64,000 nucleotides of DNA from Afipia sp. 64-13 (GCA_001897755.1 MKUJ01000001.1:434371-498370), one strand, 5' to 3'; shown: positions 27,510 through 37,176, counted from the stretch's first letter. Program-made: numbers and translations. Notes: a model not told the origin generated them from the letters alone.

Positions 27510-29435
27510 ATGACAACCGACATATCGATCCCCGCCGCGGAAACGCCGGCGGCGGAAGAGCATGGGCCGGCGCATTCGACCGACGGCTTCAAGGCTCTGA
27601 TGCTCGGCAGTATCGGCGTGGTCTATGGCGATATCGGCACCAGCCCGCTTTACGCCTTCCGCGAGGCGGTGACTGCGGCCGGCGCGGGCGAGGGCGGCGT
27701 CAGCCCGCAGGCGGTGCTCGGCGTGCTGTCGCTGATCCTGTGGGCGCTGATCCTCATCGTCACCCTGAAATACGTTATCATCCTGCTGCGCGCCGACAAT
27801 AACGGGGAGGGCGGCACGCTGGCCCTGATGGCGCTGGCGCAGCGCGCGCTCGGCAGCCATGGCGGGTTCATTATCTTTCTCGGCATCGTCAGCGGCGCGT
27901 TGTTTTACGGCGACGCCGTCATCACGCCCGCGCTGTCGGTGCTGTCGGCCATCGAAGGCATGAAGATCGCGACCGCGGCCTTCGATCCCTATGTGGTGCC
28001 GTTGACCGTCTTCATTCTGGCGCTGCTGTTCGCGGTGCAGTCGCGCGGCACCGCGCGCGTCGCCGCGTTCTTCGGACCGTTGATGCTGATCTGGTTTCTG
28101 GTGATCGGCCTTGGCGCGATCCCGCACATTCTGAATCATCCCGGCGTGTTCGCGGCCTTCAACCCGGCCTATGCGGTGTCGTTCCTGATCCATCACGGCA
28201 TAATCGGTCTGGTGACGCTGGGCGCGGTGTTCCTCGCCGTGACCGGCGCGGAAGCGCTGTATGCCGACCTCGGCCATTTCGGCAAACGTCCGATCCAGAC
28301 CGCGTGGCTGCTGATCGTGCTGCCATCATTGGCGCTGAACTATCTCGGCCAGAGCGCCCTGCTGCTCGGCAATCCGCAGGCGGTGGAGAATCCGTTCTTC
28401 CTGATGTTTCCGTCCTGGGCGCTGGTGCCGATGGTGGTGCTCGCCACCGTCGCGACGGTGATCGCCAGCCAGGCGGTGATCACCGGCGCCTATTCGCTGA
28501 CGCGGCAGGCGATCCAGCTCGGGCTGATGCCGCGTTTCGAGATTCGCCACACCTCGGAAAGTCATGCCGGGCAGATCTACATTCCGCGCATCAACCATTT
28601 GCTGCTGATCAGCGTGGTGCTGCTGGTGTTTCTGTTCCGCTCCTCCAGCGCGCTGGCTTCGGCCTATGGCATCGCCGTTACCGGCACCATGGTGGTGACC
28701 GGCTTGATGGGTTTTGTCGTGGTGTGGAAGGTGTGGAAATGGCCGCCGCTCGCCGCCGCGGCGCTGCTGCTGCCGTTCCTGTTCCTTGATCTGACCTTCC
28801 TGTCGGCCAATCTGCTCAAGATATTCGAAGGCGGCTGGGTGCCGCTCGCGATCGGCGCGCTGGTGATGCTGCTGATGTACACGTGGCGGCGCGGTACCCG
28901 CCTGTTGTACGAGAAGACCCACAAGCAGGAGATTCCGCTGACCGAGCTCGTCGCGATGCTGGAGAAGAAGGCGCCGCAGCGCGTTCCGGGCACTGCCGTG
29001 TTCCTCACCAGTAATCCGCAATTCGCCCCGACCGCGCTGATGCACAGCCTCAAGCACTACAAGGTGCTGCACCACAAGAACGTCATTCTCAACATCACCA
29101 CCGCGCCGACGCCGCGGGTCGATCCCTCCGAACGGGTACGGATGGAGGAAATCAGCGAGAACTTCTCCCGCGTGACGCTGAAATTCGGCTTCATGGAATC
29201 GCCGAACGTGCCGAAGGCGCTGGCGATCGCGCGCAAGCTCGGCTGGCAGTTCGACATCATGTCGACGTCGTTTTTCCTGTCGCGCCGCGCGCTCAAGCCG
29301 GCCACTCATTCGGGCATGCCGCGCTGGCAGGACCATCTGTTCATCGCGCTCAGCCGTTCGGCCAACGACGCGACCGATTACTACCAGATTCCGACCGGCC
29401 GGGTGGTCGAGGTCGGAACGCAGATCACGATCTGA
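27510..29435 (+). CDS. kup: Low-affinity potassium uptake protein Kup (copy 2)
   Basis: The 641-residue protein is collinear with copy 1 from [18 protein letters not shown] to [12 protein letters not shown], and the C-terminal ~80 residues are nearly the same ([20 protein letters not shown] in both). The N-terminal leader and several helices differ, so the copies are not a very recent duplication. It has its own short leader with ATG at 27510. Why two are kept is not evident from the sequence. Confidence 0.95.
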   Translation: MTTDISIPAAETPAAEEHGPAHSTDGFKALMLGSIGVVYGDIGTSPLYAFREAVTAAGAGEGGVSPQAVLGVLSLILWALILIVTLKYVIILLRADNNGEGGTLALMALAQRALGSHGGFIIFLGIVSGALFYGDAVITPALSVLSAIEGMKIATAAFDPYVVPLTVFILALLFAVQSRGTARVAAFFGPLMLIWFLVIGLGAIPHILNHPGVFAAFNPAYAVSFLIHHGIIGLVTLGAVFLAVTGAEALYADLGHFGKRPIQTAWLLIVLPSLALNYLGQSALLLGNPQAVENPFFLMFPSWALVPMVVLATVATVIASQAVITGAYSLTRQAIQLGLMPRFEIRHTSESHAGQIYIPRINHLLLISVVLLVFLFRSSSALASAYGIAVTGTMVVTGLMGFVVVWKVWKWPPLAAAALLLPFLFLDLTFLSANLLKIFEGGWVPLAIGALVMLLMYTWRRGTRLLYEKTHKQEIPLTELVAMLEKKAPQRVPGTAVFLTSNPQFAPTALMHSLKHYKVLHHKNVILNITTAPTPRVDPSERVRMEEISENFSRVTLKFGFMESPNVPKALAIARKLGWQFDIMSTSFFLSRRALKPATHSGMPRWQDHLFIALSRSANDATDYYQIPTGRVVEVGTQITI

Positions 29436-29502
29436 CGGGCACTTGATTTTGCCGGCGTAACAAGAGAATTTGCGCCGGAACGGCGATTTTCGGAGGCTTC
29501 TC

Positions 29503-29832
29503 GTGTTCAACAGGAAACAGGTTCAGAATCTCATGCCCGCCGAGGTGGCGCAGGGGCTGACCGAAGGTCGCTATCTGCTGATCGATGTGCGCGAGCTCAA
29601 CGAGGTCGCGGCGGAGGCTTATCCCGACGCGGTGGTGATGCCGCTCTCCGCGTTCGATCCCGAGGCGCTGCCCGATCCGCAGGGCAAGACCGTGGTGTTC
29701 GCCTGCCGCTCCGGCAATCGTTCGGTCCGGGCCTCGCTCGCCGCGCAGGCCTGCGGCAAGCCCTACAACGCCCATCTGGCCGGCGGCATGCTGGCGTGGA
29801 AGGCGGCGGGCCTGCCCTCGAAGGCAGGCTGA
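29503..29832 (+). CDS. Rhodanese-like sulfurtransferase
   Basis: The 109-residue single-domain protein has LLIDVRELNE, the active-site loop FACRSGNRS with catalytic Cys, and the closing HLAGGMLAWKAAGLP. Rhodaneses carry sulfur on the cysteine; the acceptor is unknown. The best start is GTG at 29503, with CGGAGG 8 bases upstream; the ATG at 29470 has no such site. The aminotransferase gene follows 32 bp later. Confidence 0.9.
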   Translation: MFNRKQVQNLMPAEVAQGLTEGRYLLIDVRELNEVAAEAYPDAVVMPLSAFDPEALPDPQGKTVVFACRSGNRSVRASLAAQACGKPYNAHLAGGMLAWKAAGLPSKAG

Positions 29833-29864
29833 CATCGTGCCGGTTTCGCGTTGACGCCCGAATC

Positions 29865-31016
29865 ATGAACAGGACTTTCGCCGATCTGCCGGTCACGATC
29901 TTCGAGGTGATGTCGCAGCTCGCCCGCGACCACGACGCCATCAATCTCGGCCAGGGCTTTCCGGACGGGCCGGGACCGGAGGACATCCGCCGCAAGGCCG
30001 CCGATGCAGTGCTGAACGGCTACAACCAGTATCCCTCGATGATGGGCCTGCCGGAATTGCGGCAGGCGATCGCGGCGCATTACGCGCACTGGCACGGTGT
30101 CGAACTCGATCCGGCGAGCGAGGTGATGGTGACCTCGGGCGCGACCGAAGCGCTCGCCGCCGCCTTCCTCGGCCTGATCGAGGCCGGCGACGAGGTCGTC
30201 GTGTTCCAGCCGTTCTACGACGCCTATGTGCCGCTGATCGAGCGGGCCGGCGGCGTTCCGCGTTTCGTCCGGCTCGAGCCGCCGCACTGGCGGCTGACCG
30301 ACGAGGCGCTGCGACAGGCGTTCACGCCGAAGACGCGCTTTGTCATTTTCAACAACCCGCTCAATCCCGCCGCCGTGGTCTATCCGCGCGAGGATCTCGA
30401 ATTGCTGGCGCGCTACTGTCAAGAGTTCGACGCGGTGGCGATCTGCGACGAGGTCTGGGAGCACATCGTGTTCGATGGCCGCTGCCACATTCCGCTGATC
30501 TCGCTGCCGGGCATGCGCGAGCGCACCGTGAAGATCGGCTCGGCCGGCAAGATCTTCGCGCTGACCGGCTGGAAGGTCGGCTTTGTCTGCGCCGCGCCGC
30601 CGCTGCTCCGCGTGCTGGCCAAGGCGCACCAGTTCCTCGCGTTCACCACCGCGCCCAATCTGCAGGTCGCGGTGGCCTACGGCCTCGGCAGACCGGATGC
30701 GGTCTTCGACGAGATGCGGCGCGATCTGCAGCGCAGCCGCGACCGTCTGACCGAGGGGCTGAAGCGGATCGGCTTTCCGGTGCTGCCCTCGCAGGGCACG
30801 TATTTCCTCACCGTCGATCTCGCACCGCTCGGTCTCAACGAGACCGACGAGGCGTTCTGCAAGCGCGTCGCGATCGAACACAAGGTCGCATCGATCCCGG
30901 TGTCGTCCTTCTATAAAGACGACGCGGTCAATTCCGTGGTGCGGTTCTGCTTCTCCAAGACGGATGCGACGCTGGATACGGCATTGGAGCGGCTCTCTCA
31001 TGTTCTGCGTCGCTAA
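29865..31016 (+). CDS. PLP-dependent aminotransferase, class I/II
   Basis: The 383-residue enzyme has INLGQGFPDGPGP at the N-terminus, the PLP-ring stacking region TSGATEALAAAF, FNNPLNPAAVV, CDEVWEHIVFDG and the Schiff-base lysine in KIGSAGKIFALTGWKVG. These match the kynurenine/methionine aminotransferase (YbdL-like) group. The natural substrate is not determined. The ATG at 29865 (MNRTFADLPVTIFEVM) is chosen over the upstream 29796. Confidence 0.9.
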   Translation: MNRTFADLPVTIFEVMSQLARDHDAINLGQGFPDGPGPEDIRRKAADAVLNGYNQYPSMMGLPELRQAIAAHYAHWHGVELDPASEVMVTSGATEALAAAFLGLIEAGDEVVVFQPFYDAYVPLIERAGGVPRFVRLEPPHWRLTDEALRQAFTPKTRFVIFNNPLNPAAVVYPREDLELLARYCQEFDAVAICDEVWEHIVFDGRCHIPLISLPGMRERTVKIGSAGKIFALTGWKVGFVCAAPPLLRVLAKAHQFLAFTTAPNLQVAVAYGLGRPDAVFDEMRRDLQRSRDRLTEGLKRIGFPVLPSQGTYFLTVDLAPLGLNETDEAFCKRVAIEHKVASIPVSSFYKDDAVNSVVRFCFSKTDATLDTALERLSHVLRR

Positions 31017-31029
31017 AAGAGGCGGCGGC

Positions 31030-32118
31030 ATGTTTCGGCTGGCGGCGCTGGCGCTGGCCTGCGCGATGCTGACCGCGCCCGCGCGCGCGGCGGATCGCGT
31101 GGTGAACTTCTACAACTGGTCGAGTTACATGGCGCCCGGCGTGCTGGAGGATTTCACCAGGGAGACCGGCATCAAGGTTGTCTACGATACCTTCGACGCC
31201 AACGAGGCGCTGGAAACGCGGCTGCTCGCCGGCAAGTCCGGCTATGACGTCGTGGTGCCGACCGCGTATTTCCTGCAGCGCCAGATCAAGGCCGGCGTCT
31301 TCCAGAAACTCGACAAGACCAGGCTGCCGAACCTCGTCCATGCCTGGCCGGAGGTGACGCAGCGTCTGGCGATCTACGATCCCGGCAATCTTTACGGCGC
31401 CAACTACATGTGGGGCACCACCGGCATCGGCTACAACGTCGCCGCGGTGCGCAGGATTCTGGGACCTGACGCGAAGATCGATTCCTGGAGCATGGTGTTC
31501 GAGCCGGAGAACCTTGCGAAGTTCAAGGATTGCGGCGTGCAGATGCTGGATTCGCCGGACGATATCCTGCCGGCGGCGCTGAACTGGCTCGGGCTCGATC
31601 CGAATTCGACCGCACCGGCCGATCTGGACAAGGCGGCCGCGGCGCTGGCGAAAATCCGGCCTTACGTGCGCAAGTTTCATTCCGCCGACTATCTGAACGC
31701 GCTCGCCAGCGGCGAGATCTGTTTCGTGGTCGGCTGGTCCGGCGATATCAAGCAGGCGCAGAGCCGCGCGGCGGAATCGGGCAATGGCGTCGAGATCGGC
31801 TACGCGATCCCGAAGGAGGGCGCGCAGATGTTCTTCGACAATCTCGCCATTCCGGCGGATGCGAAGAATGTCGACGAGGCCTATGCGCTGATCGATTATC
31901 TCTATCGCCCCGAAGTCGCGGCGAAGAACTCCAACTTCCTGTCTTACGCGAGCGGCAATCTTGCCGCCCAGAAGCTGCTCGATCCGAAGATCGCGAACGA
32001 CAAGGGTATCTATCCGGACGAGGCGACGATGAAGAAGCTGTTCGTCATCACCGCGCGCGAGCCCGCCACCCAGCGCATCATCAACCGGCTGTGGATCCGG
32101 GTGAAGATCGGGCGGTGA
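31030..32118 (+). CDS. Periplasmic polyamine-binding protein (PotD/PotF/SpuD type)
   Basis: The 362-residue product has a signal peptide (MFRLAALALACAMLTAPARA) and then RVVNFYNWSSYMAPGVLEDF, a hallmark of putrescine/spermidine receptors, with GYDVVVPTAYFLQRQ and YMWGTTGIGYNV. Such proteins feed an ABC importer, but no permease or ATPase gene is next to it, so it may serve a transporter encoded elsewhere. It begins 13 bp after the aminotransferase stop and may be co-transcribed. Confidence 0.9.
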   Translation: MFRLAALALACAMLTAPARAADRVVNFYNWSSYMAPGVLEDFTRETGIKVVYDTFDANEALETRLLAGKSGYDVVVPTAYFLQRQIKAGVFQKLDKTRLPNLVHAWPEVTQRLAIYDPGNLYGANYMWGTTGIGYNVAAVRRILGPDAKIDSWSMVFEPENLAKFKDCGVQMLDSPDDILPAALNWLGLDPNSTAPADLDKAAAALAKIRPYVRKFHSADYLNALASGEICFVVGWSGDIKQAQSRAAESGNGVEIGYAIPKEGAQMFFDNLAIPADAKNVDEAYALIDYLYRPEVAAKNSNFLSYASGNLAAQKLLDPKIANDKGIYPDEATMKKLFVITAREPATQRIINRLWIRVKIGR

Positions 32119-32134
32119 GGGGATGCTCCGAACT

Positions 32135-32222
32135 CGTCATGCCCGGGGCTGACCCGGGCATCCACGTCTTTCCTTTGCAGATCGCCAAGACGTGGATGGC
32201 CGGAATAAATCCGGCCATGACG
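32135..32222. repeat. Paired palindromic repeat, family C
   Basis: Arms CGTCATGCCCGGGGCTGACC and AAGACGTGGATGGCCGGAA...CCGGCCATGACG, as at 12366 and 18257. Confidence 0.85.
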
Positions 32223-32277
32223 GCTTGGGTGATTTACGGATTTTCATGCGCGGGCTTGACCCGCAACAATTTATTCC

Positions 32278-32404
32278 CGTCATTGCGAGCACCCGGATCG
32301 GCGCTTCGCGCCGTCCGGGCACAGGCTCCGCGAAGCAATCCAGCCTGATCATGCCGTACAAAAGGACTGGACTGCTTCGTCGCTGACGCTCCTCGCAATG
32401 ACGG
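32278..32404. repeat. Paired palindromic repeat, family B
   Basis: CCGTCATTGCGAGC opens and GCTCCTCGCAATGACGG closes; inner arms AAGCAATCCAG and CTGGACTGCTTCG face each other. Within the left arm an extra hairpin (GGCGCTTCGCGCC) is present. Confidence 0.85.
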
Positions 32405-32421
32405 TGGGGTACTTTCGCAAT

Positions 32422-32540
32422 CCTCATCCTGAGGAGCATCGCATAGCGATGCGTCTCGAACCATGAGGCCCGTGATGGCCGCCACAGCACGGGCCTGATG
32501 GTTCGAGACGCGAGGCTTTGCCTCGCTCCTCACCATAAGG
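32422..32540. repeat. Two REP-like palindromes, family A
   Basis: Hairpins at 32422-32468 (CCTCATCCTGAGGAGC...CTCGAACCATGAGG) and 32498-32540 (ATGGTTCGAGACGCG...CTCACCAT) face each other. With the family C and B units just upstream they fill the 439-bp gap 32119-32557, which holds no gene. Confidence 0.8.
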
Positions 32541-32557
32541 GTCAAATGCGGTAAGGA

Positions 32558-33490
32558 TCACCGCCAGCGGCGGTGCAGCCAGAGCCACTGCTCGGGATGC
32601 TCGCGCACCCAGCCTTCGATGACGGAGGTGATCGCCTGCATCGTCGGCTGCACGTCCACCTTGCCCTCGGCATCGCGCACCGGCGCCACCGCGTCGGTCA
32701 GTTCGACGCGAAAGCGATGGTTCGGCAGCCGCATCACGCGCACGCCATGGATCGGGCAATCGATCTGCCGCGCCAGACGCGCGAGCAGGGGATTGGCCTT
32801 GGTGGTGCGGCCGAAGAAAGTGACATCGACGCCGCGGCCGAAATACTGATCGACCAGCATGCCGACATGGACGCCGCGCTCCAGCGCCTGCGCGAGGCGC
32901 AGCGGCGCATCGTGCGTGGTCGCCACCATGGTGCCCATGTTGACCGCGCGCATGTCCTGAATGGCGCGGTCCGCCGCCGCGATGTTGGGACGGCGGAACA
33001 GCACGGCGGAGTCGAGGCCGTAAGCGGGGCCGGCCAGCGCCGGCAATTCCCAGTTGGCGAGGTGACTTGCGAAGATCAGCGCGCCACGGCTGTCGTCGCG
33101 CAGCACGGCGAATTTCTCGATGGTGCCGGGCGCAAGCTCGATGCGGCCGCGCTCGGGATGATCGATGTCGAGATTCCAGATGTGATCGAGATGGGCGAAC
33201 TCGGCGCCGACGCGGCCGAGATTGTCCCACACGCCGGTGAGGATGCGCTCGATCTCGGCCGGCGATTTCTCCGGGAACGCGGCCTTGAGGTTGGCGCGGC
33301 CGGTGCGTTGCTCGGGCAGCCACGGCCCGAGGGTGCGGGTGATCGCGGCAAAAAAATTGGCGGTGCGGTCGGGGTCGAAATGGCGCGTCAGCCTCAGAAG
33401 GCCGACTGCAAGGCCGCCGAGCAGCGCGCCGCCGACCGGCTTGATCGCGTCGCGCAGCAGCGCCCTTGCGCGAAGCAGGAGCCGCCGCAT
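32558..33490 (-). CDS. lpxXL: Lipid A VLCFA acyltransferase LpxXL (LpxL/HtrB family)
   Basis: The 310-residue membrane acyltransferase has an N-terminal helix, the H-x4-E catalytic motif in FASHLANWELPA and GMLVDQYFGRGVDVTFFG, typical of lipid A secondary acyltransferases. As last gene of the acpXL cluster it should move the C28-type hydroxylated fatty acid from AcpXL to lipid A (known for rhizobial LpxXL). Its ATG overlaps the stop of the dehydrogenase gene by one base (TGATG), so translation is coupled. The upstream open frame to 33757 is a shadow. Confidence 0.9.
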   Translation of the reverse strand: MRRLLLRARALLRDAIKPVGGALLGGLAVGLLRLTRHFDPDRTANFFAAITRTLGPWLPEQRTGRANLKAAFPEKSPAEIERILTGVWDNLGRVGAEFAHLDHIWNLDIDHPERGRIELAPGTIEKFAVLRDDSRGALIFASHLANWELPALAGPAYGLDSAVLFRRPNIAAADRAIQDMRAVNMGTMVATTHDAPLRLAQALERGVHVGMLVDQYFGRGVDVTFFGRTTKANPLLARLARQIDCPIHGVRVMRLPNHRFRVELTDAVAPVRDAEGKVDVQPTMQAITSVIEGWVREHPEQWLWLHRRWR

Positions 33491-34512
33491 CACAGGGTCA
33501 CGATGATCTTGCCGAACACCTGGCGGCTTTCCATGCGCGCGAGCGCGGTGGCGACATCCTCGATCGGCACCTCGGTGTCGATCACCGGCTTCATGCCGGC
33601 GGCCATCTTGTCGAGGCTCTCGGCGATGTTGCGCATCGAGGCGCCGAACGAGCCGATGATGCGGTACTGCTGCTGGAACAGTTGCATCAGGTTCAACGTG
33701 GTGGTCGGGCCCGAGGTCGAGCCGCAGGTGACGAGCCGACCGCCGCGCTTGAGGCACAGCAGCGAGCCGTTGAAGGTGTCGGCGCCGACATGCTCGAACA
33801 CCACGTCGACGCCCTTCTTCTTGGTGATCTTGCGTGTCACGCCCTCGAAGCGGTCGGTGCGGTAGTTGATGACGTGATCGGCGCCGAGCGCCTTGACGCC
33901 CTCGATCTTGGCATCGCTGCCGACCGTGGTGATCACGGTGCAGCCGATCGCCTTCGCCATCAAGATCGCTGCGGTGCCGATGCCCGAGCCGCCGGCATGT
34001 ACCAGCACGGTCTCGCCGGGCTGCAATTTCGCATTGTCGAACAGCATGTGCTGCACGGTGGAGAACGCGATCGGCGCGCAGGCGGCGTCACGGTCGGACA
34101 CGCCATCCGGCACCGGAATGACGAGGCGCTCGCCCAGATTCATCAGCTCGCGAGCGAAGCCGTCGACATGGAAGCCCATGATGCCGGCGACGTTCTCGCA
34201 CAGATTGTCGCGGCCCTCTTTGCAGGCCTTGCATTCGCCGCAGGTCAGCGCGCCGTACATCACGACTTTCTGGCCGGGCTTGAAGCGGGTCACGCCTGCG
34301 CCGGTGGAGACGATCTCGCCGGAGGCTTCCGCGCCGACGATCAGCGGCATCTTGCGCTTGGCGAACGCCATGCCGCGATAGCCCCAGACGTCGATGTGGT
34401 TGAGCGCGACCGCCTTGACGCGGATCTGCACCTCGCCGGCCGCCGGCGGCGGCGGGGGCGGCAGATCTTCGATCACCAGCTGGCGGTCGGCAACGAGGGT
34501 CAGTGCGCGCAT
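33490..34512 (-). CDS. Zinc-type alcohol dehydrogenase/quinone oxidoreductase of the VLCFA cluster
   Basis: The 340-residue MDR-family protein has the GHE-equivalent region replaced by VGAEASGEIVS, the structural zinc motif CGECKACKEGRDNLC, and the nucleotide loop VHAGGSGIGTAAI. In rhizobia a dehydrogenase of this type (adh2XL) sits at this place between the ketosynthases and lpxXL and is thought to act as a reductase in VLCFA synthesis; the exact step is not settled. Gene order, not sequence alone, supports this role here. Confidence 0.85.
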   Translation of the reverse strand: MRALTLVADRQLVIEDLPPPPPPAAGEVQIRVKAVALNHIDVWGYRGMAFAKRKMPLIVGAEASGEIVSTGAGVTRFKPGQKVVMYGALTCGECKACKEGRDNLCENVAGIMGFHVDGFARELMNLGERLVIPVPDGVSDRDAACAPIAFSTVQHMLFDNAKLQPGETVLVHAGGSGIGTAAILMAKAIGCTVITTVGSDAKIEGVKALGADHVINYRTDRFEGVTRKITKKKGVDVVFEHVGADTFNGSLLCLKRGGRLVTCGSTSGPTTTLNLMQLFQQQYRIIGSFGASMRNIAESLDKMAAGMKPVIDTEVPIEDVATALARMESRQVFGKIIVTL

Positions 34513-34552
34513 GGCGGAGAGGGTCCTAGAATCTGCGGGTCGGATGATATGA

Positions 34553-34638
34553 CGTCATTGCGAGCGAAGCGAAGCAATCGAGACGTTCTATGCCAGGAGC
34601 TGGATTGCTTCGTCGGCTTTGCCTCCTCGCAATGACGG
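34553..34638. repeat. Paired palindromic repeat, family B
   Basis: CGTCATTGCGAGCGAAGC opens and CCTCCTCGCAATGACGG closes, with AAGCAATCGAG and TGGATTGCTTCG inside. It lies inside the VLCFA operon, between the ketosynthase and dehydrogenase genes, a rare position that could split or process the transcript. Confidence 0.85.
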
Positions 34639-34659
34639 CACGGTTTTCGGACCGGCGAC

Positions 34660-35940
34660 TTACGCCGGCTCGCGCGTCAGGATCAGCGAGGCGTTCTGGC
34701 CGCCGAAGCCGAACGAGTTCGACATCACGGCGGTGACCTTGCCGTCGCGCGCCGCGTTCGGCACCACGTCGAACGGGATCGCCGGATCCGGGATGTCGTA
34801 ATTGATGGTTGGCGGAATGCGCTGATGCTCCAGCGTCAGCACCGAGAACACCGCCTCGACCGCGCCGGCGGCGGAGAGGGTGTGGCCGACCATCGACTTG
34901 TTGGACGAGACCGGGATCTGCTGGGTGCGATCGCCGAACACGGTGGAGATGCCCAGATACTCCATCTTGTCGTTTTCCGGCGTGCCGGTGCCGTGGGCGT
35001 TGATGTAGTCGATCTGCTCGACGTTCATGCCGGCATCGGCCAGCGCGTTGCGCACGCAACCGATGATCGGCTTGCCGTCCGGGCTAGAACGGGTGCGGTG
35101 GAAGGAATCGGCCAGTTCGCCGCAGCCGGCGAGCACGCCGAGGATTTTCGCGCCGCGCGCGGTCGCGGCCTCCAGACTCTCCAGCACCAGCGCGCCGGCG
35201 CCTTCCGCCATCACGAAACCGTCGCGGTTCTTGGCGAAGGGGCGCACCGCGCTTTGCGGCGGATCGTTCTGCGTCGACAGCGCCGACAGCAGCGAGAAGC
35301 GGATCAGCGCCTCCGGGTTGACCGAGCCGTCGGTGGCGACGCACAGCGCCGCGTCGGTATCGCCGCGGCGGATCGCTTCGACGCCGAGCTGGATCGCAGT
35401 CGCGCCCGAGGCGCAGGCGGTGGACAGCGAGATCGGCGAGCCCTTGGTGCCGAACCGCTCCGACAGATGATCGGCCACCGAGCCGAACTGGAAGCGGTGG
35501 TGGAAATCGGTGAAGCGTCCGCCGCCGGAGACCTTCAGCAGCGCGTCGTAATCGACGCCGGCGGCGACCGCCGCGGCGCGCGCCACTTCCTGACGCGGCT
35601 CCCATTCGAGCTCGACCGGGGCCACGGCGAGAAACAGCGGACCGGGGAAATCGCCCTTGCCACCGATCCCGGCCTGCGCCACCGCTTCCTCGGTCGCGAC
35701 ATCGGCTAGCTTTTCCGACAGCACGGTGGAGGAGAACGGCTCGACGCCGAGGAAATCGACGGCGCCGGCCATGGTGGTGCGCAGCCCGTCGGTCGGAAAG
35801 CGGGTGATGGTGCGGATGCCGGATTCGCCCGCCGTCAGCCGGGTCCAGTTGTCGTCCTTGCCGGCGCCGAGCGAGGTGACCACGCCCATGCCGGTGACGA
35901 CGACGATCGGCCTGCCGAATTTGTCGCGCGTTGCGCTCAT
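34660..35940 (-). CDS. fabF1XL: Beta-ketoacyl-ACP synthase of the VLCFA cluster (active partner)
   Basis: The 426-residue ketosynthase has the full catalytic set: Cys176 in LSTACASGA, His316 in NAHGTGT and His353 in VGHTLSAAG. It should extend acyl chains on AcpXL toward C26-C28. It is the fourth gene of the acpXL operon, 27 bp after a paralogue that lacks the cysteine. The two probably form a heterodimer, as KS-alpha/KS-beta pairs do in polyketide systems; that is inference. Confidence 0.92.
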   Translation of the reverse strand: MSATRDKFGRPIVVVTGMGVVTSLGAGKDDNWTRLTAGESGIRTITRFPTDGLRTTMAGAVDFLGVEPFSSTVLSEKLADVATEEAVAQAGIGGKGDFPGPLFLAVAPVELEWEPRQEVARAAAVAAGVDYDALLKVSGGGRFTDFHHRFQFGSVADHLSERFGTKGSPISLSTACASGATAIQLGVEAIRRGDTDAALCVATDGSVNPEALIRFSLLSALSTQNDPPQSAVRPFAKNRDGFVMAEGAGALVLESLEAATARGAKILGVLAGCGELADSFHRTRSSPDGKPIIGCVRNALADAGMNVEQIDYINAHGTGTPENDKMEYLGISTVFGDRTQQIPVSSNKSMVGHTLSAAGAVEAVFSVLTLEHQRIPPTINYDIPDPAIPFDVVPNAARDGKVTAVMSNSFGFGGQNASLILTREPA

Positions 35941-35967
35941 GTTGCCTCCGCTTTCATCCGGCGGCCG

Positions 35968-37176
35968 TCAGGCCGATGCCTTCTCCACCAGCGCCATGCC
36001 TTCGCCGCGCCAGTGGCCGGCGCCGATCACCACGATCTGGGTCGGCGTCGCCGTGGTTTCATTTTCCATGCCGCTCGAATCGTGCGGCGGGAACAGGGTG
36101 CCCTTGGACAGCGACAGTGCCGCGAGCGCGAGCCCGAGCGGGAATTGCGCTTCCATCAGATGACCGAACGCGGTGCCGGTGGCGCGCACCGGCGCGCCGC
36201 CATGGGTCTTGAGGAAGGCGCGTTCTTGCACGGTCGCGTCTGCCGTGCCGGTCGCGCCGGTGATCACCGCCGCATCGTTGCGCGGACCAAGTTCGGTCCA
36301 CAGTCGCTCGAGCGTTCTGGTCACGTCGCCATCCGCCTTGCGCCGCGCGTGATCGGCGACGACGCCGGTGAGGCGGGCGAACGGCTTGGCGCCGCGCGCC
36401 AGCGCATGTTCCTTCGACTCGATCACCAGGAACGCGCCGCCGGAGCCGAGCGCGAAACCGGCTTTGCCGTCAGCGCGTTCCCAGATCGGGCTGAACTTGT
36501 CCTTGAGGTTGAAATTGCCGAACTCGTAGAGCATCAGCAGATCCTTGCGCTCGCCGTTCTGCGCCGCGCCGACCAATGCGATATCGCTCTGGCCCGCCGC
36601 GATACGGGCGAGGGCGATGCGCACGGCATCGACGCCGGCGGCTTCCTCGCCCATGAAGGTGCGCGAGGAGCCGGTGACGCCATGGACGATGGCGATGTTG
36701 CCGGCGAGCAGGTTGGAGAGCTGGGCGAGAAACAGTGTCGGCCGCAGCCCGTTCATCAGCCGCTCGTTGAGAAAGCCAGGGGCTGCGTTGCCCTGCGCCT
36801 GATCGCTCAGGATCGCCGAGTCCACCGCAAGGTCGCGCTCGCCGCCGCCGGCAGCGACGATCATGTCCATGCGCGAGAGGATCTCGGTGCTGCCCTTGAT
36901 GCCCGCGCTGTCGAGCGCGAGGCCCGCGGCGTAGGTGCCGATGCGCTGCCAGGCTTCCATCTGGCGCTGATCGCCCTTCTTGGGAATCTGCGCGTCGAAT
37001 GACACCTTGGCCATCGGATGCACGATGTAGGGCGCGTAGCCTTCGGTGTCGGCGTTGACGCGCTTGTCCTGCAGCGCCTGCCAGTGCTCGTCGAGACCCT
37101 CGCCGAGCGAGGAGGCGATGCCGATGCCGGTGATCCATGCCTCGCGCGGCGGGTTGACAGGGGTGGTCTCACTCAT
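35968..37176 (-). CDS. fabF2XL: Ketosynthase-like partner lacking the active cysteine (VLCFA cluster)
   Basis: The 402-residue protein is a thiolase-fold ketosynthase with a degenerate active site. By hand alignment the Cys of TACASG falls on Glu178 (GEEAAG) and the first His on Gly307 (ITGATGT); the second His is kept (His339, FGHLMEA). It therefore cannot do the usual condensation alone and resembles a chain-length factor. It overlaps fabZXL by 8 bases and precedes the intact ketosynthase. The gene name follows the order known in Rhizobium. Confidence 0.88.
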   Translation of the reverse strand: MSETTPVNPPREAWITGIGIASSLGEGLDEHWQALQDKRVNADTEGYAPYIVHPMAKVSFDAQIPKKGDQRQMEAWQRIGTYAAGLALDSAGIKGSTEILSRMDMIVAAGGGERDLAVDSAILSDQAQGNAAPGFLNERLMNGLRPTLFLAQLSNLLAGNIAIVHGVTGSSRTFMGEEAAGVDAVRIALARIAAGQSDIALVGAAQNGERKDLLMLYEFGNFNLKDKFSPIWERADGKAGFALGSGGAFLVIESKEHALARGAKPFARLTGVVADHARRKADGDVTRTLERLWTELGPRNDAAVITGATGTADATVQERAFLKTHGGAPVRATGTAFGHLMEAQFPLGLALAALSLSKGTLFPPHDSSGMENETTATPTQIVVIGAGHWRGEGMALVEKASA

